Positions 7,503 to 14,472 of a DNA stretch of 21,308 nucleotides are shown here, in pieces (the stretch's first letter is position 1; each line of letters starts with the position of its first letter). Where the stretch lies: the NCBI GenBank assembly GCA_031285085.1, contig JAITWW010000040.1, forward strand, positions 1 through 21,308. Reading direction: 5' to 3'. This DNA comes from Candidatus Methanofilum arcanum (GTDB lineage: Archaea > Halobacteriota > Methanomicrobia > Methanomicrobiales > Methanospirillaceae). Made by a program: the position numbers and the translations under genes. A model generated the notes under the pieces. It was given only the letters and a program-made list of their open reading frames with translations, had not been told where the DNA came from and ran no database searches.

Positions 7503-7557
7503 ACTAAATAAAAACAATGAGACAAGACAAAAGACTTGCCTTCTCACATCAAAAAAA
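7503..7557 (-). terminator. Hairpin and T-run terminator after rps3ae
   Basis: Read on the - strand, a T7 run (7551-7557) follows the rps3ae stop closely. Next comes a hairpin with TGAGA/CAAG arms at 7518-7526 against 7535-7546 (3-nt bulge), then a T-rich tail. Archaeal RNA polymerase stops at U-tracts, so two nested stop signals end the operon here. Confidence 0.65.
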
Positions 7558-7574
7558 GGGGGATCTTTCCTTTC

Positions 7575-8168
7575 TTATACCTTCTTTGGAAGCTCTACTT
7601 TTGACTTAATGATCTCAACACGGCGGGTCGGGAAGATCTCTTTTGTCTTCTTAAAGAACTCCTTTGAGATATCACCGGTGATGATACCATTCACCAGCAG
7701 ATTCAGATCACTGGAGGTTCCAAGTGCAAGTGTTTCATCAATAAGCAGACGGCGGATCTCATGCTGCTGACTGTCATTTGCTCGAGAGAGCGTAAAACAC
7801 GTCACTGTTAATCTTGCTTTTCGTCCATCTTGAGTTACAAATGAGACAATTGCATCAATTCGTGATGTTCTGCGCTTGATAAGGGACCGAATATAATCAC
7901 GAGTAACCTCATGACCGATAAAGTCTGTATATGCTGCATCCCCTCCAACAGATGTAATTGAAAACTTCATCTTCACATGCTGCTTTGAGTAATCACTTGC
8001 AATATCTGAAAGCTGCGTCGTGATGACACGCCCCATCAGTTTCTCAGGTTCATTAGCAACCGTATCTCCGATATATGCTTTCCCAATATTATCTGGGGTA
8101 TAAACCTTATACCAGCTCTTTGCTTTCCATCCTTCTACTCTTCGTCCAATCTGTTTTTTCTTTGCCAT
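7575..8168 (-). CDS. rps3ae: 30S ribosomal protein S3Ae (eS1)
   Basis: A 197-residue basic protein matching archaeal/eukaryotic S3Ae (S1e) over its full length, including the N-terminal KKWYKVYTP-like stretch (here KSWYKVYTPDNIGKAYIGDT), and the RRLLIDE and C-terminal FPTRRVEIIKSKVE segments. It is a structural protein of the small subunit near the mRNA exit region. The ATG at 8166-8168 has GAGGAG 8 nt upstream. It is the last gene of the rps15 - recJ-like - pcc1 - rps3ae operon, 16 nt after pcc1, and is followed by the terminator at 7503-7557. Length is normal for the family. Confidence 0.96.
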   Translation of the reverse strand: MAKKKQIGRRVEGWKAKSWYKVYTPDNIGKAYIGDTVANEPEKLMGRVITTQLSDIASDYSKQHVKMKFSITSVGGDAAYTDFIGHEVTRDYIRSLIKRRTSRIDAIVSFVTQDGRKARLTVTCFTLSRANDSQQHEIRRLLIDETLALGTSSDLNLLVNGIITGDISKEFFKKTKEIFPTRRVEIIKSKVELPKKV

Positions 8169-8184
8169 AATTCATTCTCCTCAA

Positions 8185-8451
8185 TTATTCAAATATGAAA
8201 TTGCATGCATTGCTCTCTTTTTGATCTGTTTCGTCTTTCTTTGAGGTGCTTACCTCATCTGCCACCGTCAGGCTCATCAGATAATCATCTACCGTCGCAA
8301 TAACTCGGGAAAAGGACGTGCCAATAAGTGTTGTTACCACACGACCATCCTGGTTCACCGTTTTGATATCTGACATATTATCTGTCTTGATCGCTGCAGC
8401 AACACACGCAGCATTCTCATGCTGTGTTGAGATCACTCCCTCGATCTTCAT
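8185..8451 (-). CDS. pcc1: KEOPS complex subunit Pcc1
   Basis: An 88-residue protein with the small beta-alpha-beta fold pattern of Pcc1/CTAG proteins: a first strand (EGVISTQ), helix (ENAACVAAAI), strands (VVTTLIG) and a final helix with SFSRVIATVDDYLMSL. Pcc1 is the dimerisation subunit of KEOPS, which makes N6-threonylcarbamoyl-adenosine at position 37 of ANN-decoding tRNAs with Kae1, Bud32 and Cgi121. The start codon overlaps the stop of the DHH nuclease gene as ATGA, so the two are translationally coupled. Neighbouring a ribosomal gene fits a role in translation. The polar tail after about residue 66 is poorly conserved. Confidence 0.88.
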   Translation of the reverse strand: MKIEGVISTQHENAACVAAAIKTDNMSDIKTVNQDGRVVTTLIGTSFSRVIATVDDYLMSLTVADEVSTSKKDETDQKESNACNFIFE

Positions 8452-9704
8452 CTCACTGCCTCACGCATATCTGCTAAAAACCCATCAATCTCATGTATGG
8501 GAACTGTCGCTCCGGCACGGGAAAGATGCCCTCCACCAACTCCATGATGCTTCTTTGCAAGCTCACTTGCACAAGCACCGATATTCACTGCACCAGAACC
8601 TCGAAATGAGACGCGTGCCTGGTTATCAGATGTCACTCCACGCACTGCGACTGGGCAGACTCTTGGATATGAATGCCAGATAGCATCTGCAATATCACTG
8701 ACGAGAGAACCCTTTTCTATCTCAAACACACGAAGTGACTCATCTGCTTCATTTTTGCTGCACTTCATATGGAGTGCATTCATCTCAGCAATGATCTTCA
8801 TGCGATAGTTGTGTGCCGTGTCAAATGTTGCATCTAAAGAGAGGGGAGCTCGCATCGCAACTGCCAATGCCTTGCCAGAGGCCCCACTCTTTGCACAGCT
8901 ATCAAGCAGGATATTCATGGTATGGGCATCTGTGACTCTTTCTCGATTTAGCGTATAGGTATCGCCATATAGACTGCACATCTGATCATATCCAGCATAT
9001 GGAACTGCATACACCACGAGAAGTGAAGAAACAAGCTTGATATCAGGATTTTCATCTTCAACCCCACCTGTGCCCAATCTCTTTTTTGATTTTGCAAAAA
9101 GGGACATTACATTCTCATTATCTCCGGAATATCCGGAAAAGTACGGCTTCGTACTCCAGAGAACCTTCTCATCAAGTGTTCTTCCTCCAAGACGCAGGCC
9201 ATATGCATGATCAATGATACCAGTAGCGATTGCATCCTGACAGATCTCCTTATTCTTCCCTGCTATCTCCTGCCCATCTCCAAGAATACCAACCATTACA
9301 AGGCCACAGAGATCGCGATTATCACCAAGTGTATTTGCGACAAGATAGGCAGCACCTGCTCCTGATAGCTCTGTATCTCCGTTTATGTTATGGAGACGTG
9401 GATTTACATGAAATGGACCCTCAAACAAAGGATGATGATGATCAATCACCATCACTGAATCAGGAAGATCTGAGATGCCTGAACCGAGATCACAGAGCAG
9501 AGTGGAGCTTTCTGGTAAATCATCTATGTGCATCCGACTCTTTGCTCTGATACGAAATCGTATCCCTGCTCGATAGAGGGCAGTACCCATAATCGCACCA
9601 GCAGCAATGCCATCTGCATCAGAGTGACAGATCACCTCGATGAACTCATGACGTCGTATCTCGTCTCCAAGTTCATGTGCAGCATCCTCAATGGTGACGG
9701 ACAT
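8448..9704 (-). CDS. Archaeal RecJ-like DHH-family phosphoesterase / single-strand exonuclease
   Basis: A 418-residue two-domain DHH phosphoesterase. The DHH domain shows HSDADG (27-32), CDLGSG (71-76) and DHHHP (88-92), which bind the catalytic Mn ions. The DHHA1 domain near the C-terminus shows the GGGHLSRAGA substrate-binding motif (390-399). This fits the archaeal RecJ-like family (including the GINS-associated nuclease, GAN) that degrades single-stranded DNA or RNA in replication, repair or decay; the substrate cannot be decided from sequence. The ATG (9702-9704) starts 4 nt after the rps15 stop and has no Shine-Dalgarno sequence, so translation probably depends on re-initiation after rps15. 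All motif residues are intact. Confidence 0.9.
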   Translation of the reverse strand: MSVTIEDAAHELGDEIRRHEFIEVICHSDADGIAAGAIMGTALYRAGIRFRIRAKSRMHIDDLPESSTLLCDLGSGISDLPDSVMVIDHHHPLFEGPFHVNPRLHNINGDTELSGAGAAYLVANTLGDNRDLCGLVMVGILGDGQEIAGKNKEICQDAIATGIIDHAYGLRLGGRTLDEKVLWSTKPYFSGYSGDNENVMSLFAKSKKRLGTGGVEDENPDIKLVSSLLVVYAVPYAGYDQMCSLYGDTYTLNRERVTDAHTMNILLDSCAKSGASGKALAVAMRAPLSLDATFDTAHNYRMKIIAEMNALHMKCSKNEADESLRVFEIEKGSLVSDIADAIWHSYPRVCPVAVRGVTSDNQARVSFRGSGAVNIGACASELAKKHHGVGGGHLSRAGATVPIHEIDGFLADMREAVR

Positions 9705-9708
9705 ATAC

Positions 9709-10167
9709 TTAACGTGAAAGCAGAATCTCTGCGGTATCAGGCTTATATACCCAGCCTTTTGGCAGGCGTTTTGAACGAATATAATATTTTACCAGTCTGC
9801 GGACTTTTGATTCAGTCAACATGAGCTGACGTTTGTTGTGGAAATCTTTCTTGTTTTCTTCAAGATGCTTTCGCATGCGAAGAGCTCGTGTCATCAGGTT
9901 TCGAAGATCTTCTGGAATCTCTGATTCAAGATTATTCTCTTTTAAAATATCATCTACTCTTTTTCCTGTTGCAAGCTTTACGCTTGGAACAGCATATTTG
10001 TCACGTAAGATGAGCCCAATCTCTGCACTCTGAAGACCCTGCTTTTTCATGTCAACAACGAGTTTCTCGATCTGTTCTTTGTTCTGGTTTGACCATTCCG
10101 GTGCTTCCGTCCGGTGTGGTCTGACTGAACCTGATACGCCCCTACGTCGGGCATACATTCGTGCCAT
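9709..10167 (-). CDS. rps15: 30S ribosomal protein S15 (uS15)
   Basis: A 152-residue archaeal-type S15, with the archaeal N-terminal extension (MARMYARRRGVSGSVRP) and the conserved C-terminal helices (LTESKVRRLVKYYIRSKRLPKGW). It binds the three-way junction of 16S rRNA in the central domain. The ATG at 10165-10167 was chosen because archaeal homologues start MAR and AGGAGG lies 9 nt upstream; an upstream in-frame start (10188) would lie before this site. First gene of a four-gene operon. Its upstream region is unusually structured (see the leader entries), and S15 genes are known to be autoregulated through mRNA structure in bacteria. Confidence 0.95.
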   Translation of the reverse strand: MARMYARRRGVSGSVRPHRTEAPEWSNQNKEQIEKLVVDMKKQGLQSAEIGLILRDKYAVPSVKLATGKRVDDILKENNLESEIPEDLRNLMTRALRMRKHLEENKKDFHNKRQLMLTESKVRRLVKYYIRSKRLPKGWVYKPDTAEILLSR

Positions 10168-10182
10168 ATGATTAAACCTCCT

Positions 10183-10198
10183 GATCACAGTAGTGATC
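10183..10198 (-). promoter_or_regulatory. Hairpin directly abutting the rps15 ribosome binding site
   Basis: GATCAC and GTGATC pair perfectly (6 bp) around a TACT tetraloop on the - strand. The stem ends on the base next to the AGGAGG at 10177-10182. Such placement can stack on or hide the ribosome binding site, which suggests translational control of rps15. Confidence 0.45.
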
Positions 10199-10204
10199 CA
10201 ACGG

Positions 10205-10395
10205 GAAAAAAGCCAAGTAGTATCGTATCTAATAACGCATTGCAGTAACCTTCTCTAAAAGAGATAAGATTGGCCCTGCACCATGCGTACTAATTTTTTG
10301 ACATACTGACCCTGGTAATCCCAAAGCCACACTAATGGTGGCCGTAACGTACATGTCACGTCGGATGTACTTCTGTCAGCACCATATTACAAGTG
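10205..10395 (-). ncRNA. Candidate structured leader or small RNA upstream of rps15
   Basis: Downstream of the TATA box at 10417-10426, the - strand can form a closing helix CTGAC/GTCAG (10375-10379 with 10306-10310, extendable by one A-U and two wobble pairs). It encloses two hairpins: GTACAT/ATGTAC (10365-10370 with 10349-10354) and GCCAC/GTGGC (10338-10342 with 10326-10330). This makes a three-way junction. A competing hairpin AGCAC/GTGCT (10393-10397 with 10378-10382) uses part of the closing helix, so the two folds exclude each other. A T6 run at 10204-10209 could end a separate transcript of about 190 nt. No ORF is present. I match it to no known RNA family; pairing is by eye, without covariation. 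Confidence 0.4.
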
Positions 10396-10416
10396 CTTAT
10401 ACACATTTTGCAGGAG

Positions 10417-10426
10417 TTATATTAAA
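10417..10426 (-). promoter_or_regulatory. TATA box upstream of the rps15 leader
   Basis: The - strand reads TTTAATATAA within CTTTTAATATAAC, a good archaeal TATA element. Initiation about 26 nt downstream would give a start near 10393-10395, just before the hairpin region and about 225 nt ahead of the rps15 ATG. Leaders this long are uncommon in methanogen ribosomal genes. Confidence 0.5.
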
Positions 10427-10432
10427 AGTAGT

Positions 10433-10455
10433 GGTGAGACGCGGGAGATCTCACC
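10433..10455 (-). terminator. Hairpin after fen1
   Basis: GGTGAGA (- strand, from 10455) pairs with TCTCACC (to 10433), a perfect 7-bp stem with a 9-nt loop. It is followed by a short T-rich stretch on the - strand that merges into the TATA box of the next unit. It lies about 50 nt after the fen1 stop, so it is a plausible end of the fen1 transcript. Confidence 0.45.
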
Positions 10456-10503
10456 CAAAAGAGTTCATTCACTTTTCTTGATCTGATATTTTTGCCTTCC
10501 AAC

Positions 10504-11508
10504 TCAAAACCACTGATCAAGACTTTGTTGCTCCCCTGTATGCGCAACTCTCTCCAGCGTTCTCATGATCTTCTCTTCTGAGAACCCATACTCATCACAG
10601 AGAAATGCACGAATTGGCTCTGCACGAACCGGTTTCCAGGAAAGGCTATATGCATCTGTTACAGGAGGATGTAAAAAAAACTCCATTACCTCATCATAAT
10701 CAATATCAGCAGATGAAGCTTGATGCAGTGCTTTTTCAAACCCACCATTTCGTACCTCTTTTAAACCTCGTTTTGCACCAATACCAGGTACGCCAGGATT
10801 AAAATCCGTCCCCACAAGTACCGCAACCTGAATCAGCTCCTCCCGTGTTAGACCAAGACCAGATAAAACATCTTGTAATGCAATGACTTCAGGCTGAACC
10901 TGTATCGTTCTTCCTCTCATCTTTCTTCGACCAGATACGGTGAGATTTCGAAGAAATGAAGGCGCACCAAATAACAGCGTATCATAATCCTGAGATGCTG
11001 CATGGGTCACATCTCCTTTCATTACCATATGCGCCGCCTGTGCCTCTCCCTCAGAAGGTGCGGTAAGATGAGGAATATTCATTGCTGTTAAGAGATCCTT
11101 TGCACTCTGAATGATAGCTTCATCAGGTCGTGCCGCTGCCCGTGCATACTTATATGCAGCCTGCATATCTCCTGCTCTCTGTGCCTCATGAAATTTCTGC
11201 TCTGCTTCTTCCCGTCGTGCATGGCGTTCTTCATTCGTTGCCTTCTTGAGCTCGGGAGGTTTGCCATCAAAGATAAACACCGGCTGTAACCCCACCTCAA
11301 GCATACTCACTGTTCGATAAAAAATGCCAGAAAGATGAGACGTCGTCCGTCCGGCTGAGTCCATAAGTGGTGCTCCATCTGGCTGACGAATAATCGTTAA
11401 AAATTGATATAATGCATTAAACGCATCAATAGCAATGACACCAGATAATTCCTCAGTCCGGTATGACTTTGCATACTCTTTTACAATATCTTTTAATGCA
11501 ACACCCAT
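10504..11508 (-). CDS. fen: Flap endonuclease 1 (FEN-1)
   Basis: A 334-residue FEN-1, the normal archaeal length. It removes 5' flaps during Okazaki fragment maturation and base excision repair. Active-site acids are visible: D28 (IAIDAFNALYQ), D81 (FIFDGKPPELK), E153/E155 (EGEAQAA), D174/D176 (ASQDYDTLLFG) and D235 (VGTDFNPGVPGIGAKRGLK), the last in the helix-hairpin-helix region that binds duplex DNA. The last eight residues, QQSLDQWF, are a PCNA-interacting (PIP) box. The ATG at 11506-11508 has GGAG about 8 nt upstream within a GA-rich leader. It is probably transcribed alone, with a hairpin after its stop. Confidence 0.96.
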   Translation of the reverse strand: MGVALKDIVKEYAKSYRTEELSGVIAIDAFNALYQFLTIIRQPDGAPLMDSAGRTTSHLSGIFYRTVSMLEVGLQPVFIFDGKPPELKKATNEERHARREEAEQKFHEAQRAGDMQAAYKYARAAARPDEAIIQSAKDLLTAMNIPHLTAPSEGEAQAAHMVMKGDVTHAASQDYDTLLFGAPSFLRNLTVSGRRKMRGRTIQVQPEVIALQDVLSGLGLTREELIQVAVLVGTDFNPGVPGIGAKRGLKEVRNGGFEKALHQASSADIDYDEVMEFFLHPPVTDAYSLSWKPVRAEPIRAFLCDEYGFSEEKIMRTLERVAHTGEQQSLDQWF

Positions 11509-11509
11509 T

Positions 11510-11575
11510 CCTCTCTCCTATTATCTCTCTATCCCTTTATCTCTCTCTATTTCCCTATTACTCTCTACATTACTT
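11510..11575 (-). repeat. GA-rich imperfect tandem repeat in the fen1 leader
   Basis: Just upstream of the fen1 ATG the - strand is almost pure purine with T: three imperfect units of about 17-18 nt built on TAGAGAGATAA plus a GGG/AGG end. It contains several Shine-Dalgarno-like GGAG/AGAG motifs. Whether it helps ribosome loading, forms an unusual DNA structure or is simple slippage is unknown. Confidence 0.55.
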
Positions 11576-11705
11576 CAATGTTTCCTTCTTTGTAAACATG
11601 CTTGATAATGGCTTGAGATCAACAACTGCCCAAGAACCAATGCACCTGCTAATACAGAGAACCACTTATTTCAAGAGAAAAAGGAGAAGTTTTCATTATT
11701 TCCGC

Positions 11706-11978
11706 CTATGTCTTATAGAATAAATGGCAGTGGCAAAAGCCCTGTTTTGCAATCTCATCTTTATGAAAAGCACATGGACAGATGATATCTTTATCTTTTT
11801 CTGGATCCCCAGTTTTTATGCGGCAGGGACAGTACTCTGCACCATGCTTTGTTACATTCCTATGCAGCCCTTTTAAAACCAGATTTAGCTTTTCAATATC
11901 TGGGTTCAACACAAAACCCTGTGAATCAGCATATGCCTGCACTCGCTCTTTTATCTCTATACAGCTTTTTTCTTCCAT
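11706..11978 (-). CDS. ftrB: Ferredoxin:thioredoxin reductase-type catalytic subunit
   Basis: A 90-residue protein with the Cys signature of the FTR catalytic (beta) chain: CPC-X14-CPC-X12-CHC in the C-terminal half. Six of these Cys hold the [4Fe-4S] cluster and the redox-active disulfide. In methanogens such proteins pass electrons from ferredoxin to thioredoxin-like or disulfide substrates; the partner here is unknown. The ATG at 11976-11978 was chosen because GGTGA lies 5 nt upstream. An ATG at 12006-12008 would add ten residues and has no ribosome site. It follows enolase by 50 nt on the same strand and is probably co-transcribed. Archaeal forms lack the plant-type variable subunit, and none is nearby. 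Confidence 0.88.
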   Translation of the reverse strand: MEEKSCIEIKERVQAYADSQGFVLNPDIEKLNLVLKGLHRNVTKHGAEYCPCRIKTGDPEKDKDIICPCAFHKDEIAKQGFCHCHLFYKT

Positions 11979-12028
11979 CACACTCACCGAATCCTTGTCA
12001 AATACCATCTATCGATTTGTTATTGATT

Positions 12029-13330
12029 TTACCGCTTGAATGGTGCTATTCCTGCATACACAGCCTTATCCTTTGCATCTTGCTCAATGCGAAGAAGCTG
12101 GTTATATTTCTCGACACGCTCTCCCCGGCTTGGAGCACCTGTCTTAATCTGACCTGTTTGAAACGCTACTGCGAGATCTGAGATAAAAGTGTCCACCGTC
12201 TCCCCACTTCGGTGTGAGATCATAGCACCAAAGCCAGCATGCTCTGCCATCAGTATTGCGTCACAGGTTTCTGAAACCGTTCCAATCTGATTGAGTTTAA
12301 TAAGCACCGCATTTGCACTTTGCTCTTCAATACCTCTTTTGATACGAGTCACATTCGTGACAAAGAGATCATCTCCTACCAACTGCACACGATTTCCAAT
12401 CCTCTTTGTTAGTTCTTTCCATCCATCCCAGTCATCCTCTGCAAGCCCATCTTCAAGTGAGATAATTGGATATGTATTACTTAAATTTTCCCAATAATCT
12501 ACCATCTCACAAGAGCTCAGCTTTCGGTTCTCGTTCTTTAAGTGATATGAACCATCTTCATAGATCTCACTTGCTGCTGGATCTAGCACAATACAGACAT
12601 CAGTGCTTGGTGTATATCCTGCCTGCTCGATCGCGGTGCAGATCAGCTCAAGAGGATCAGTGTTTGATGCAATTGCCGGTGCAAATCCACCTTCATCTCC
12701 AACTCCAGTTGTCATCCCCTTCTTCTTCAACACACCCTTGAGGGTCTGATAGATCTCTGAACTCCACTGAAAAGCCTCTGCAAAGGTTTTCGCACCAACA
12801 GCTGCTATCATAAACTCCTGAAAATCAGCACCTTGCCAGTTTGCATGAGCTCCACCATTCATGATATTCATGCATGGAACCGGAAGCACAATTTTTTCAG
12901 AGTTTTTTTGTGAGAATTGAGAGAGATATCTCCATAAAGGCATCTGCTGTGCAGCTGCACTTGCCCGTGCGATGGCCATCGATGTTGGGAGAATGGCATT
13001 TGCACCAAGCACACCCTTATTCCCAGTGCCATCTGCTTGTATCATGCAGTTATCAATCTCACGCTGCTGTGTTGGATCCATACCAATAAGCAGAGGTGCA
13101 AGCGTGTTATTGACGTTTTTCACCGCGGTTAGAACCCCTTTCCCGCCATATCTCTTTTCATTATCTCGAAGTTCCACTGCTTCGTGTGCACCAGTTGATG
13201 CCCCTGATGGACAGGCAGCACGCCCCATTATCCCAGATGAGAGTGTTACGTCAACTTCAACAGTTGGATTTCCTCTGCTATCCAGAATCTCCCGTGCCAA
13301 AATAGATGCAATAGTTTCTGCTGTACTCAT
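12029..13330 (-). CDS. eno: Enolase (phosphopyruvate hydratase)
   Basis: A 433-residue full-length enolase, which interconverts 2-phosphoglycerate and phosphoenolpyruvate in glycolysis/gluconeogenesis. Seen are the N-terminal loop PSGASTGAHE (41-50), the catalytic Glu region GDEGGFAP, the three Mg ligands in VLDPAAS, SLEDGLAEDDW and LVGDDLFVTN, the catalytic Lys in LIKLNQIGTVSET and the SHRSGETVD signature. The ATG at 13328-13330 fits family length. Ribosome binding sequence is weak. A perfect inverted repeat surrounds the TATA region upstream (13342-13393), suggesting specific regulation. ftrB follows in the same direction. Confidence 0.97.
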   Translation of the reverse strand: MSTAETIASILAREILDSRGNPTVEVDVTLSSGIMGRAACPSGASTGAHEAVELRDNEKRYGGKGVLTAVKNVNNTLAPLLIGMDPTQQREIDNCMIQADGTGNKGVLGANAILPTSMAIARASAAAQQMPLWRYLSQFSQKNSEKIVLPVPCMNIMNGGAHANWQGADFQEFMIAAVGAKTFAEAFQWSSEIYQTLKGVLKKKGMTTGVGDEGGFAPAIASNTDPLELICTAIEQAGYTPSTDVCIVLDPAASEIYEDGSYHLKNENRKLSSCEMVDYWENLSNTYPIISLEDGLAEDDWDGWKELTKRIGNRVQLVGDDLFVTNVTRIKRGIEEQSANAVLIKLNQIGTVSETCDAILMAEHAGFGAMISHRSGETVDTFISDLAVAFQTGQIKTGAPSRGERVEKYNQLLRIEQDAKDKAVYAGIAPFKR

Positions 13331-13341
13331 GACTATCTCAA

Positions 13342-13393
13342 GGTAACATATGGGAGATAAACCTGAATATACCTAGCTTATATGTATGTTACC
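13342..13393 (-). promoter_or_regulatory. Enolase promoter with 9-bp perfect inverted repeat
   Basis: GGTAACATA (13342-13350) and TATGTTACC (13385-13393) are perfect complements with a 34-bp spacer. On the - strand the distal arm runs into a TATA-like CATATAAG (about 13377-13384). The proximal arm lies in the leader about 12 nt before the ATG. A dimeric or looped regulator could cover the promoter. The repeat is seen; the regulator is unknown. Confidence 0.5.
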
Positions 13394-13651
13394 ACCTCTC
13401 CTGGTTCTAGCTTCATAGGCAATCATTGTCCTTCCTGTTGGCAGGCCACTTCTTCATGTAATTTTGAGATTTTGCAAAAGCGTTTTTGTAAGGGATTTTT
13501 TTTGATAGTGGCACTAAGTAGTGCTAAAACATTAAAATAGTCATCATGATGTGCATTCACAACAAATTTATTGGCATTATGTTATAAATTCAGTTAAAAA
13601 AAGGACTAAGAGATACTTGTATCAAAGCATGAACATAGATAAACCAAACTC
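13394..13651. other. Gap between SDR and enolase with SDR terminator
   Basis: No gene seen. On the - strand a T7 run at 13596-13602, about 50 nt after the SDR stop, is a likely archaeal transcription stop. Further on there is a small GCACT/AGTGC hairpin (about 13508-13521) next to an eight-base homopolymer. No coding frame with a start and ribosome site was found. Confidence 0.5.
13596..13602 (-). terminator. U-tract terminator after the SDR gene
   Basis: Seven consecutive T on the - strand, about 50 nt past the stop codon and without a strong stem, as is normal for archaeal termination. Confidence 0.5.
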
Positions 13652-14419
13652 TCAGATCGTGGTCCATCCGCCGTCGACTGACAGGAGCTGACCTGTTGTA
13701 TAGCTGGATGCGTCGGATGCAAAATAGATTAGCGCGCCGTCAAGTTCACCTTCTCGCCCTACCCTACCCATTGGGCAATAAATTGCTACTGCAGCTTTGA
13801 ACTCATCGCTCCCGATCACTTCATTGGTCATTTCACTTGGGAAATACGCGGGACCAATGGCATTAACCGTAATATTGTGCTTCGCCCACTCATTGGCAAG
13901 CGCTTTTGTCAACATCTCTACAGCGCCCTTGGAAGCGCAGTAAGCCGTTATCGGGGAACCTGCCATAGCAACGCTTGAGTGAAGGGAACCAAGGTTTATG
14001 ATCTTGCCGTATTGCTGCTCGATCATTACCTTGCCGACTTCTCTTGCAACGTAGTAAACCGAGTTAAGGTTAATATCAATAACAGAGCGCCATTCTTCAT
14101 CGGTCTGGGTTTCCGCCGGGAATACCTTACCAACACCTGCATTGTTTACGAGGATATCGATTTTCCCATAATGTTTTTTGACTTCAGCGACCATTGAAAC
14201 GATTTCGTCCGTCTTACTTACATCGCATTCAACAGTAAAGCATGGAGCGCCAATTTTCTCAATTTCTTTTTTAACCAGCTCCAGTTTGTCTATCCTTCTA
14301 GCGATAATGGCAATATTGGCACCCTGATTTGCAAGCGCCTTTGCGAACTGGACGCCTAGCCCTGACGATGCACCCGTAACAAGAGCAACCTTCCCAGTCA
14401 AATCAAATAAATTTTTCAT
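13652..14419 (-). CDS. Short-chain dehydrogenase/reductase (SDR), classical type
   Basis: A 255-residue classical SDR that uses NAD(P)H. The cofactor motif TGASSGLG is at 15-22, NNAG at 92-95, the active-site Ser near 145 and YCASK at 160-164; the C-terminal SSYTTGQLLSVDGGW is typical of 3-oxoacyl-ACP reductase and gluconate 5-dehydrogenase-like members. Substrate cannot be told from sequence. The arginine-rich ARRIDKL after the second strand suggests preference for NADP. The ATG at 14417-14419 was chosen because it follows GGAAGG and gives the usual N-terminus; the frame extends to 14473 without a ribosome site. It stands alone between two long gaps. That isolation and its bacterial-type family fit acquisition by transfer, but this is not proven. 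Confidence 0.9.
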   Translation of the reverse strand: MKNLFDLTGKVALVTGASSGLGVQFAKALANQGANIAIIARRIDKLELVKKEIEKIGAPCFTVECDVSKTDEIVSMVAEVKKHYGKIDILVNNAGVGKVFPAETQTDEEWRSVIDINLNSVYYVAREVGKVMIEQQYGKIINLGSLHSSVAMAGSPITAYCASKGAVEMLTKALANEWAKHNITVNAIGPAYFPSEMTNEVIGSDEFKAAVAIYCPMGRVGREGELDGALIYFASDASSYTTGQLLSVDGGWTTI

Positions 14420-14452
14420 TACTTGCCTTCCTTGTAATTTTTTAAACGAACA

Positions 14453-14472
14453 TGACATGTACGTATGTGTCA
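14453..14472 (-). promoter_or_regulatory. Near-palindrome upstream of the SDR gene
   Basis: TGACATGTAC followed by GTATGTGTCA forms a 20-bp palindrome with 8 of 10 matching positions per half and no spacer, centred about 43 nt before the SDR start. This is the form of an operator for a dimeric helix-turn-helix regulator. No regulator gene is adjacent. Confidence 0.4.

Noticed and set aside
10205..10395. RNase P RNA or SRP RNA in the rps15 upstream region
   Set aside because: The hallmark conserved boxes of both RNAs are absent and the region is too short.
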